From contig NC_089724.1 of NCBI RefSeq assembly GCF_035083965.1, positions 7,976,501 to 8,040,500 on the forward strand: a stretch of DNA of 64,000 nt. Reading direction: 5' to 3'. Shown here piece after piece: positions 20,701 through 30,500 of the stretch. Every line of letters starts with the position of its first letter. Within the stretch, counting starts at the first letter, position 1. The notes beneath the pieces are model-generated. The model worked only from the letters and a program-made list of their open reading frames with translations, was not told the DNA's origin and did not search any database. The position numbers were made by a program, and so were the translations under genes. Origin of the DNA: Branchiostoma lanceolatum. Lineage: Eukaryota > Chordata > Leptocardii > Amphioxiformes > Branchiostomatidae.

Positions 20701-23700
20701 TGAAACATTTAAGCACACAATCATTTTAAACAAAATTTACCTGTGTGCTGTCAAAGTGTTTCTGTGCGAGTGTGTTGACCTGTTCATCTGTGTGGGTGAC
20801 CCCGAGGCCCTGCATGGCTGACTCCATCTCCTGGTGCTGCCTGCAGAGGGGGAGATCAATTAACTCAGGCAACATGCAACGTACTGTACTAGCCTCAGAA
20901 TGATGAGTTAGACCATCTTTTTCCTGTAATACTTGGTCACAAAAGATGTCTTATATCTATTCCCACTTTCACAACCCCTAAATCCTAGCCTGCTGTGCAG
21001 ACTTCTTCTAGCGGTGGCGTTAATTTTTTTGGGGGAGCACTGATATGCAATTTTTTACACGGGCCAAGGTTCTCTGATGCTGGATTAAGGAGTATTGCCA
21101 CCGATGGAGTTATGTCACCGAGAGAGGTGGAGAGGCGATTCTCCCTGGGCGACATAACTCCATCGGCGGTAAAATTCCTTAAGTCAGCATTAAAGGACCT
21201 TGGCCTGTGTACAAAATCACATATCAGCGCCCCCCCCCCCCAAAAAAAAAAGTAAATGCTGCCACTTCAAGAGGTCTGCGAAGGAGGCTACCTAAATCCA
21301 GTCAAATTATCATGATATGGCATTAGCACACCACAATACGATGACATGATTCTGAACCCACTTGTCTTCCAGGTTTTTCCTGGCGTTCTCCCTGTGGTTG
21401 ATGACATCCCCGTTAGCGACGGCGTAGGTGTGCTCCAGGTTCAGCAGCGTCTCCAGGGCTGAGGAGTGGATCAGGGCGTGGTACGTCATGGCGAACTGGT
21501 GGTCCTTGTTCGCTGCCTCAGGGTCACTGTATCTCGTGCACTCCTGTAGTGAGAAACAGAGGCGTGAGGCCCACAGTTTGGCTTTGCAGAGGCTATATTG
21601 GTCTCACACCTGTTTGTCCATACAGAGGTGTGAGACCAATACAGTTTGATTTTGCAGAGGCTGTATTGGTCTCACACCTCTGTCCATACAGAGGTATGAG
21701 ACCAATATAGTTTAGCTGCAGAGGCTTGGGTCAAGGAAGGGCATCTTAAGTTCAAGAGAGTGAAATATTATTTTCCCCTTTGTGGCCGTATGTTTCTGAC
21801 ATAACCTCCATTCATATCAATTCGCCGGGTTACATAAATCCGCCACTTTGAAAAACAGTGGGTTTGAGAGATCTCTAGTACAGCACCCCCAGGTGTGCAC
21901 AGTTTAGATATGCAGGAGCATGAGTGCATTATACTAGGGAACGTTGGGTTGGAGATCTGTTTGGATGTATTTTTTCAGAGTGGTGGAATTATGCACCTGG
22001 ATGCACAGGAATAGAAGTCTGCAATCTCTGACTATTTTTCCTCATTATTGGAGGAGGAATACAAAGTACATGTAATAAGGTCTTCATGAACTTACCCTGG
22101 CAAATGCCTGAGCCCAGATTTCTGCTTTGTCCTCAGCTGACTTCCCCCCAGTCTCCAAGGCTTTGAGGGAGTTTTCAGCATTCTCATCCTGTAGCTTGGA
22201 AGTCTCCACTGCGATGAACTCTTCCAACTGATGAAGGAGCTCTAGAAACAAGAGACATGGTTCTTATAAGTTGAAGATACAGTTTTGCTTAAGCTCCAGT
22301 CAATAGTGCAAGAAAAATCTTATTGACAGGAACACCCTGTCAGTATAAAAAATTCTTATCCTGTCAATAGTGAAAATATTTCTTTATTTCTTGTTGACCG
22401 GAGCGTACGGTCAATATTGTACAAAATTCTTATTAACAGACCATCCTGTAGATAGTGCAAAAAAGTCTTATTGACAGGAACATCCTGCCAATAAGCCTTA
22501 ATCTTTTATCTATCATTATCAATTACCACCTGTACCACAAGGGTATCATATTTTCATGGCAAGTATGTAGTGAAATTGGTAAGTCTGTTACGAATTCTTA
22601 ACTCTTAACAGTTAACCCGCAGCAATATTTTACACAAGCAAGTGGCTATTGACAGGATGATCCTGCCAACTGTAGAAAAAATTTGCACTGTTGACAGGAT
22701 GATCCTGTGTGTCCAGAACAGCCAAACTAATTATCCTGTCAACAGTGGAAAAATTATATTGTACTGTTGACAGGAAGATCCTGTCAATAGCCTCAGGCTT
22801 TACACAAGCACACGCAACCACAGGTGTTAAGTATATAACGTATCGTTACCGTCCTCCACACAAACACAGTTGTTAAGTATATAACGTAACGGTCAGAGGT
22901 CACCCCAGGCGGGCGGGTCGGGCTTCTCTGTAGCTCCACTCTTTAGGCTTTTTTTTAGTTCTTTTTCATCCATCCAACTTTCTTTTCACAGTCAGTCTCA
23001 TCAACACACATCCATATATATATTACTAGTTTTTTAAGTCCCCTGGTCACCCTTGGGCTGTGTATTTTAGCCCCTTTTTAGCTTAGTCTTATTACCGTGC
23101 CCCCCTTCCCACACCCGGATTGCGTCTGACGCCGCAGTACCATCTTTACCGGTGAGACCGCTCCATTTTTACACTCTTATAGTACACCATTTATTACTGT
23201 ATCCATTTATTTATCATGTAATTCTCCCCCAGCAGCGTGGCGCTCCTCCTTCCCGAGTAGGAGAGAAACCCTGCAGGTCATATGGGCATGTTCCATACAC
23301 CATTTCTGCTGGGCGCCATTTTACTTACCATCCACTTCACTTTGTTAATTGTAAATCCGGAACACCATCCCTCCCCCTTCACTCCAAGGCATGAAGGTAC
23401 ATCTCACACCCTTAACAAGACCATGAACAGTCCTCTCCCATTAACCACCTTGCTGGACAACAGACATGCTATTCACCCCTCCAAGCTTGCACTAGTTTCT
23501 ATTTTTATAAACTCTAAGGATAAACTGGCACCCCACCGCAGACCTAAACTCACCCTTTTTTGTATCACCCTCATAATACTTCTGTCTGGAGATGTGGAGT
23601 TGAATCCAGGACCCAGGGCGCCGAAGTACCCCTGCGGCGTATGCCATCAAGCTGTCGGGTGGGAAACGGTCAGTGGCCGGCAAGCCATCTGTTGCGACTC

Positions 23701-26700
23701 ATGCGATGTCTGGTACCATACTGACTGCATGGGTATGTCAACACCGGTCTACAATACCATCAATAACCCTAATGTGTCCTGGATTTGCTGCTCTTGCGGC
23801 CTACCCAACTTCAGCTCCAGTCTTTTCAACTCTACAGTCTTTGAAACTTCTAATTGTTTTTCCTCTTTCGACACCAGCACCTGTTCCAGTCCAGCAAGAT
23901 CTATAGGCTCCCCTATCGCTACCTCTTCGCCTATTAGTCACAACGTTACCCAACCACCTCGTGACCGCACACACACCAAACCAGTCAGGACCTGTGTTGT
24001 TAACTTTAGATCCATTCGCAACAAGATACCTGAACTGCATGCATTTTGCGAAGCTGTGCAACCAGACATTGTTGTTGGCACTGAGACATGGTTGGACTCG
24101 TCAGTGGGCAGCAGTGAAGTCTTTCCGGACACGTTCAATGTGTTCAGGAGAGACCGAGCTGGCCGGGGAGGGGGTGTGCTTGTTGCTGTAAAGAACAACA
24201 TCATTGCAACCCACCACCCTGAACTGGAATATTAATGTCCCTGCGAGTTAACGTGGGTCCAGGTCCAGCTGGCTAACAGTAAGTCCATTTACATCGGGGC
24301 CTACTATCGCCCCCCCCCCACTGCTGGTCAGGATGACTTTGCAGCACTAGAAAGATCAGTGCTGCAAATGCGGGCAAATAACAACAATGCCCACATCTGG
24401 CTAGCAGGGGACTTCAACTTGCCAGATGCGACCTGGAACCCCGAAGCAAATACCATTGCTCCTAACCCATCCAGTCTCACAAGCAAGTACATCAGCCTTG
24501 CCAATGACTGCGGTCTGGAACAAATGGTCTGCGAACCAACTCACACTGTAGGGCAAACTTCGAACACCCTGGATCTGTTTCTCACCACAAATTCCACCTT
24601 AGTGGAGAGAGTCAAAATCTTGCCAGGTCTCAGCGATCATGACATCCCGCTGATTGACGTTCAAGTAAAGCCCCAAACATCAAACACGAAAGATCGACTC
24701 ATATACCTGTGGAGGAAAGCCAACATTGATGCACTCCAGCAGGATATGGTAACATACAGTCGTGAGTTCGCAGACCAAGCACAGCATAATACTGCCTCAG
24801 AAAACTGGGAGCTGTTTAAGGCAGCCGTTAGTGGTGCTGCCAATAAGCATGTTCCCAGGAAACGAGTGAGGCCACAATCTAGCAAACCTTGGATAACACC
24901 CCAGATTCGCAAAGCATTTCGTAAGCGGTCTGAACTTTTTTCCAAGGCTAGGAGATCCAACTCCCATGAAGCCTGGGCAAAGTTCAAGAGGTGTAGGAAG
25001 GGAGTTAAGCAGAGAGTTAGGAAGGCCCATAGGGATTATGTTTCCAACTACCTTGAGACAAACATTGAGGATAATCCCAAGGCCTTTTGGAGCTATGTCA
25101 AATCTCTCAGACAGGACTCTACTGGTGCATCGGCCATAAGACACTAGGGGGTGCTAACATCTGACCCCCAGGAAAAGGCTGATGCACTGGGAGCCCAGTT
25201 TGAGTCAGTGTTTACCAGGGAGGACAAATCTACCGTTCCTACCCTTGGCGAATCCGTAGTTCCAACTATCCCCTCCCTTAACATCTCAGTGGAGGGGGTA
25301 GCCAAACAGCTCTCTAGCCTTAATCCCAGCAAGTCCACAGGACCAGACGGAATACCACCTCGCCTCCTGAAAACTGTTGCCGAGCAAATTGCGCCAATAC
25401 TACAGACAATATTCTCCCAATCAATATCTACGGGAGACGTACCTGAGGATTGGAGAACAGCTAACATCGCTCCAATCTTCAAAAAGGGTGACAGAACAAT
25501 GCCTTCCAACTATAGGCCGGTGTCTTTGACATCGGTCTGTGGCAAAGTGCTCGAACACATCGTGCACAGCCACATGATGAAACATCTTGACACTCATGGC
25601 GTTCTGTCCCCGGCGCAGCACGGTTTCAGGAAGGGTCTGTCCTGTGAGAGCCAGCTGGTACTCACCCTCCAAGACTTGGCCAACAATCTTGACCATAACA
25701 AACAGGTCGATGTCGCGGTGCTTGACTTTAGCAAGGCATTCGACACCGTGCCCCACGAGCGGCTGCTAAGCAAGCTCGAGCACTATGGCATTTCTGACCT
25801 TCTTCAGTCTTGGTTTAGGGCCTTCCTAACAGAGAGAACCCAGAGGGTTGTCTTTGACGGCGGAACATCTAAAGCTGTCAGGGTCACCTCTGGAGTCCCT
25901 CAGGGTACAGTGTTAGGCCCTTTGCTCTTTCTACTGTATATTAACGACCTCCCCAGCTCCGTAGATTCACACGTTCGATTATTTGCCGACGATTGCTTGA
26001 TTTATCGAACTATCAGCACGCCTTCTGACGCACAAGGTCTACAGTCTGATCTTGATGCGTTAACAGATTGGCAAAATCGTTGGCTTATGTCGTTCAATCC
26101 CTCTAAATGCCACATCCTCCATATCACCCGTAAAAAGCACCCCGTCCTAACCCAGTACTCCCTAAGTGGAGAAGCCCTCACCGGTGTCAAGTCCCACCCC
26201 TATCTTGGAGTACAACTGTCCGACGATCTGCGGTGGGACACCCATATCAACTACGCCACTAGCAAAGCCGGCAGGGTACTAGGGGTCATTCGGCGCAATT
26301 TGACCCATTGTCCATCTAGGGTCAAGGCCACTTGTTACAAAGCGCTGGTGCGGCCCCACTTGGAATATAGTGCCACCGTCTGGGACCCGTACACCACCAA
26401 AGGGATACAGGCGGTGGAGGCCGTCCAGCGCAGGGCCGCCCGAGTGACTCTGAATGACTACCGGCAGACTAGCAGCGTGACACAAATGCTCAATGACCTG
26501 CAGTGGACCCTTCTCTCTGAAAGGAGGAGGAACGCCCGCCTCACCTTTTTCTATAAGCTAGTTAATAACCATATCAACATTAATACAGATAGTCTACTGA
26601 AACCAACCCAGGGGCGCACCCGGGGAAGCCACACGCTCAAATTTCAACCACTTTACGCCCGAACAGACTCTTACAAATATTCATACTTCCCCCGCACCAT

Positions 26701-27040
26701 ACCCGAGTGGAACGCCCTGCCTGGCGCGGTTGTTACGGCTCCCACCGTTGAGTCTTTCCGCGCCAGGCTGGAGGCCTGCCCGCCTTAGCCTGGGACCTCC
26801 TCCCCCCCTACTTTGCCCCTCGCGGGGTTATCTGGGGGTAGTCTAAGTTGAAGTTGAAGTTGAAGTTGAAGTAACGTTACCGTCCTCCACATAACACGGC
26901 AGGTTGTGTGCGGCCACCAGTCTACCCCTCAGGTCCCGCGCGGAACACTCCAGCGGCAGACGCAGGGGAACCGTCAGGCAAGACTTCTGGCTTCCGTTCT
27001 TAAACTGGAAGACAAAGTCCTTCTCCAGACAGCCTGTCAT
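14768..27040 (-). CDS. C12orf4: C12orf4-family protein, 14 coding exons, 550 aa
   Basis: Conserved metazoan protein of poorly known molecular role; human C12orf4 (552 aa) is linked to recessive intellectual disability and mast-cell degranulation. Exons in transcript order: 27040-26881, 22241-22096, 21543-21362, 20840-20741, 20455-20331, 19628-19525, 18597-18513, 18081-17969, 17474-17340, 16675-16595, 16103-15901, 15519-15462, 15226-15159, 14860-14768. All splice GT-AG and join into 1,653 bases. Diagnostic blocks are [19 protein letters not shown] (exons 6-7), [18 protein letters not shown] (exon 8), [18 protein letters not shown] (exon 11) and [16 protein letters not shown] at the C-terminus. 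I see no membrane segment or catalytic motif. Exon 1 starts with [18 protein letters not shown] 4-kb LINE begins 6 bases into intron 1. A non-coding 5' exon is possible. Confidence 0.95.
16322..16398. repeat. Fragment of the CACCTTCCTCAGGGCAATTC inverted-repeat family
   Basis: Contains ctgtcaccttcctcagggca followed by attctgactggttc, matching the ends of the large element at 44675-46077. It is a fragment of one end only, in a C12orf4 intron. Confidence 0.6.
16839..17298. repeat. CTGTAAATGCAGAAATGTT MITE family, long copy
   Basis: Left end tactgtaaatgcagaaatgt, internal cactccattttctccctacc and gcgaaattaaa block, right end catttatacagta. At about 460 bases it is longer than its relatives, probably because of an internal insertion. 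C12orf4 intron between the exons at 17340 and 16675. Confidence 0.6.
20100..20306. repeat. CTGTAAATGCAGAAATGTT MITE family copy
   Basis: The right end is gcgaacatttctgcatttac plus agta. It carries tggagtgttcgcggtggttt and gaaaaacgcaaacataaaac. It ends 25 bases before the exon at 20331, just past that exon's splice donor. Confidence 0.7.
20986..21290. repeat. TAGCCTCC-ended palindromic MITE, copy 1
   Basis: Inverted ends: tagcctgctgtgcagacttc with a gttaatttttttgggggagc block at the left, mirrored on the right with a C10-A9 run at about 21230-21250 and ending ggaggcta. An inner palindrome, gatggagttatgtc and gacataactccatc, lies near the centre. A relative is at 59637-59846. C12orf4 intron. 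Confidence 0.7.
21583..21725. repeat. Tandem and inverted copies of a TTGGTCTCACACCT unit
   Basis: The unit gaggctatattggtctcaca is followed by its inverse (gaggtgtgagaccaata), then the pair repeats with small changes. The result is an array of alternating complementary arms that could fold into stacked hairpins. C12orf4 intron 2. Confidence 0.7.
22290..22500. repeat. GACAGGATNATCCTGTC-type cluster, diverged
   Basis: Units such as cttattgacaggaacaccct, atcctgtcaatagtgaaaat and ttgacaggaacatcctgcca alternate with A-rich spacers. The core palindrome is weaker than in other clusters. C12orf4 intron 1. Confidence 0.55.
22640..22795. repeat. GACAGGATNATCCTGTC unit cluster
   Basis: Four units, among them ttgacaggatgatcctgcca, ttgacaggatgatcctgtgt and gttgacaggaagatcctgtc. 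C12orf4 intron 1, about 50 bases before the LINE. Confidence 0.65.
22844..22860. repeat. Target site duplication of the LINE, left copy
   Basis: cgttaccgtcctccaca, identical over 17 bases to 26875-26891. The left copy duplicates the last 11 bases of C12orf4 exon 1 and its GT donor. An 18-base direct repeat (tgttaagtatataacgta) also flanks it at 22825-22842 and 22871-22888. Confidence 0.75.
23282..26788 (+). pseudogene. LINE ORF: 2A-like, PHD, endonuclease and reverse transcriptase, with two in-frame stops
   Basis: One continuous frame of 1,168 codons. Starts [19 protein letters not shown], a hydrophobic stretch that could act as a signal sequence. GDVELNPGP at 23588-23614 is a 2A-type ribosome-skipping motif. 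A PHD-like zinc finger follows ([20 protein letters not shown]). The endonuclease shows [14 protein letters not shown] and later AGDFNLP and SDHDIP. The reverse transcriptase shows [43 protein letters not shown] and [12 protein letters not shown] at 24233-24235 interrupts the endonuclease, and a TAG at 25145-25147 lies between endonuclease and RT. Frame and domain order are otherwise preserved, so the stops look like recent point mutations. Confidence 0.9.
23588..23614 (+). other. 2A-like ribosome-skipping motif in the LINE frame
   Basis: Encodes GDVELNPGP, matching the 2A consensus D(V/I)ExNPGP exactly. In known 2A sequences the ribosome fails to join the final Gly and Pro, releasing the upstream peptide. 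Here that would free an N-terminal segment of about 110 residues from the PHD-endonuclease-RT part. 2A-like sequences have been reported in APE-type LINEs of several animals, including lancelet, as I recall. Confidence 0.85.
26845..26872 (+). repeat. GAAGTT hexamer repeat at LINE 3' end
   Basis: Between four and five tandem copies of aagttg end the element directly before the target site duplication. CR1/L2-type LINEs characteristically end in short tandem repeats instead of poly(A). Confidence 0.85.
26875..26891. repeat. Target site duplication of the LINE, right copy, spanning a splice donor
   Basis: cgttaccgtcctccaca. On the minus strand this is the last 11 bases of C12orf4 coding exon 1 followed by its donor GTAACG. 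The match to 22844-22860 is exact over 17 bases. Confidence 0.8.
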
Positions 27041-27524
27041 CGTCCTTAAACACAGTTTGCTTCTTCAGAAGGAAGAAAACGAGACAATACAGTCTTGAGA
27101 AACACCTGAAGCACTGGAAAGTCTCTCCTCAGCTGGCGTTCCTTTGATAGGCTGACAGTTAAAGCACACTATTTGTAGACACGGATTCACTGAATACTGA
27201 GCCATTGAATAAGATAAATAAGCCATAACTCTGCACAAAAAAAGTAAATAAATTAGCAATACAATCTTTTTGTTGATTTTAAATGGGATTTTAGGTCCGA
27301 TGAATATACTTTATCATATACCCTATTTCTATTCAGTGTATGATTTTATATTCGCAGCTCTTAACGAATTGTTTGCTAGTTTTATGTAGTATAGGGGTCA
27401 ACAGACAGGTCACCTAGCTTAGTTGTACTGGAAGGTTGGCTTGGGTGCCATAGTTGTTTTGATGTTCAAACTTTCACGTTTATGTCCGTTTTTGAGGCAA
27501 TAAACCAAAGGTTTGGCTTCTACA
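27041..27524. promoter_or_regulatory. Bidirectional promoter region of C12orf4 and RAD51AP1
   Basis: 484 bases separate the two divergent start codons. No TATA box is obvious. The C12orf4 side may include a 5' UTR intron (a pyrimidine-rich run ending in ctgaag lies just above the start codon). The RAD51AP1 start itself, ACAATGGCGGA, resembles a YY1 core. Confidence 0.6.
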
Positions 27525-30500
27525 ATGGCGGAATCAAGACGTTCGGGAAGGTAGGTCGATATGAGCGTAACGTAGAGGGGAGATCCTGGCGCTGAGTAAC
27601 AGTTGTCATCTGGAAAAGTGCTTAACGTTTCTTGTCATCCGAGCAGAAAATTATTTTGTTTTTCTGAGGGTCGTTTTAGCTCTCGCTGCGGATCCCACGA
27701 AAACAGTACTTTGCAAGACTATGTTTGTTGTTTTGTGGTATGTTTAATATTGTCTACTAGTAGTTACTCAGCGTACTTTAAAGTAGAAGCGAGAGTCTTA
27801 GACGTTGTTGCAAGAAAATTACCACGTCTACTTGAACGGATTAGTACACTGCAGGATGCCTTCACCTGCAGTTGTATCAGACACCTTTCGTGTCATACAT
27901 GTACATGTATATTAACATCATTTTACACAAGATTAATTTATTTGTATCTTGAGCAGAATTCTATTTACTCTAAAAGCCAATTTTAAATCTTGGTGAATTG
28001 CACATCTACCATGCATACGTCTGTCATAAGAATGTGTTTACTAAATGTTCGTGTTCTTGCTTCAACTAACTTGACCAGGTTTAAGTGGAATCAGGATGGT
28101 TTGGAGCATTGTCTGTGGTTTACTGTAATGCACCTGACCTTGACAGATCACGGGATAGTCGAGGATACAATGCATTCGTTGTCGTTATAGTCATATCAGT
28201 CATTGAAAATCTACAAAATCAAAGCCATTAATCATAATGTGATTCAGGAATACTGTAACTTCGCAGTGATTTAATTTCATGGTAGGAAGAAAATGCAGTA
28301 TTTGCGGTGGTTTTGACTGAATTTGAGTGTGTGATGGCATACTGCTATAATTATAATAGCAATGGAAACTGGCACCTTTACGGACAGCCAGTCAGAAACC
28401 ACCTACTAGTATTCGTTGCTTTCAAAAGTCCTGGCATGATCAACTGTCACTGATCAAACCGTATCCATCCTCTGGATCAGTACTAGCAGTACTTATTCTT
28501 GATGAATTATATATTCAATATTCGAAGATCGGATCTGTGTTCCTTGTCAGTATTTGTGTGTCTTCACCATAAGCATAACAGGTGCCTATAACACCTCACA
28601 ACACTGTACAAATGCAATGTACAGTACGCAGTGCTTAAAGTTCAACAAAAGAGTAGGCGGGCAGAAGGCAGACCTAAATTTTTTTTGCGGTGGTTTTGAG
28701 TTTGTGGTGAAGAGGCTAGGTAACCAGGAAAACATAAAACCACCCCAAATTTAAATGTGTTTACAATTATATGTACCTGTATATTGTAACAACAAAGATT
28801 TGACAATGCCAGACATCAGATATTCTTCTGATTTCTAGCACATAGTGTATGACAAATGTTGATAGTTTCTCAAGATTCTTACATGATTTGTATATAATCT
28901 AATATCTCTGCAGGGCTCACAGGAAGGTGGACTACAGTAAATTTGGAGGTAATGATGAGGGAAACGACAGTGAAGGTAAACATGAACATCCTGTTTAGCA
29001 CCCATAACAATTATAATATCAGGACATACAGTCTGATCGAAGGATTTATATCTAAGATAATACTATGTGCGTGTGGTAACCATGGCTGTCTTAAGGACGG
29101 AAATTTGCTTCTTAGGACGGACCAAAATTTCACCCCGTCCGTATTTTTGTCAGCTCAAATTGACACTTTTAACAACAGCGATGAACAACATGAGCTCCCG
29201 AATAGTGAATGGGACGGAAAAAAAATTATAAAAGAACTGGAGACAGCACTGGTGGTAACATTACTTGTTTTTTTTAATTGTATTTCACTGTTACACTTAC
29301 TTACAGTATTGAAATTGCAAACAACGGTGTTTGTACCAAAATGTGTTCCCTTGCAATATGCTGATGTGAAATTAGTCTTTAATATTTGGAAAGAATTTAT
29401 GAGAACTTAGAAGTACATGCTTTGACTTAAGTTAAGGCAAATGTATCAAATGTTTTCCAGTTTACTGGTAATTTCTACCAAAGTTCTATCAGCACCTCTT
29501 GTCACACACACGATCTTGAGTTGACTTGTTCTTATACCAACCATTTTCCACTTAACACAGATGACTTTGCAGACTTCAACCCACCTGCCAAGAAGAAGAA
29601 AATAGAACAGAAAGAAACAAAGAAGAAAGAGCCGACAAAGAAAATGCCTTCTAGCAAAACATCTGACAAGGCAAAGAAGGAACAGAGGTCAGGCTTATAC
29701 ATTTTTTTACAATGTTTGACTGCATGATTAGTATGATAAGTATATTAATTACTATGGAACTGTGAGAGGGGCTTTCCCTTAAACTTCAAACTTGCAACCA
29801 AGCAATTTAGCATATGCCGCAGTTAGCAAATGGTTTAACTGGGATACATTAAACATTAATGAATTCCACCTGTACATGAGAAAGACCAAAATACATACAT
29901 ATAATAATATACAAGAGACATTACTATCTGCATTCCTGCAAAGTGCTCAAATCAGGAATTGGAAAAGGACAAGATAAGATGTATCCTCTTTCTCCAGACT
30001 GTCCCTCGAGGAGAAGCTGTACCAAAGGGATCTGGAGCTGGCTCTACAGCTGTCTCAACAAGACGCCCCATCCTCCAGCCAAACAGAGAACAGCAGCCAG
30101 TCGGAACTGGAACAGGCAGCTACCAAAGGCAAGTTGTACCCTTGTGCTGTACTGTGCTGTATTCTAATGTCTAAATGCTTTGTGCATGCATACCCTTATA
30201 GTTATACAATCATGTATCATCATTTTGACCAAATCTTTTTACAGGTTACGTGATTGAAAAAACTTATGTTGATTTAGCTCGCTTTCATCGGTGCCGCCAT
30301 ATTGGGCTGCCATATTGACTTGTGATGCTTGCTCGGAAACATGGCACCTACCATGTATGGCAGAAATGTTATATGATTTCATTGTTGTTCACTAACTTCA
30401 GGGTTCTCACCAGACTTTTTCACAGCATAGGGGTTGGGTACAGATGTAAAATAAAATAAAATAAAATAAAATAAAATAAAATAAAATAAAATAAAATAAA

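Larger units (their letters stand above)
22861..26874 (+). mobile_element. CR1/L2-type non-LTR retrotransposon (LINE), about 4.0 kb
   Basis: Nearly full-length element, antisense to its host gene C12orf4. Order: GC-rich 5' region (about 22,900-23,280), one long frame with a hydrophobic N-terminus, 2A-like peptide, PHD finger, AP-type endonuclease and reverse transcriptase, then a short 3' UTR ending in a GAAGTT repeat. It is flanked by a 17-base duplication. APE endonuclease plus tandem-repeat 3' end fits the CR1/L2/Crack group. The frame has two in-frame stops and no frameshift, so this copy is inactive but not old. The exact 5' end is uncertain. Confidence 0.88.

Noticed and set aside
24233-24235. 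TAA stop as the natural end of a separate LINE ORF1
   Set aside because: The same frame resumes at once with endonuclease sequence, so the stop interrupts a domain.
27455-27475. Cell-cycle (CHR, TTTGAA) element in the RAD51AP1 promoter
   Set aside because: A single hexamer in AT-rich sequence is expected by chance and has no supporting partner site.
28943-29410. 155-codon plus-strand frame
   Set aside because: It overlaps RAD51AP1 exon 2 in another register and runs into the intron; no family resemblance.
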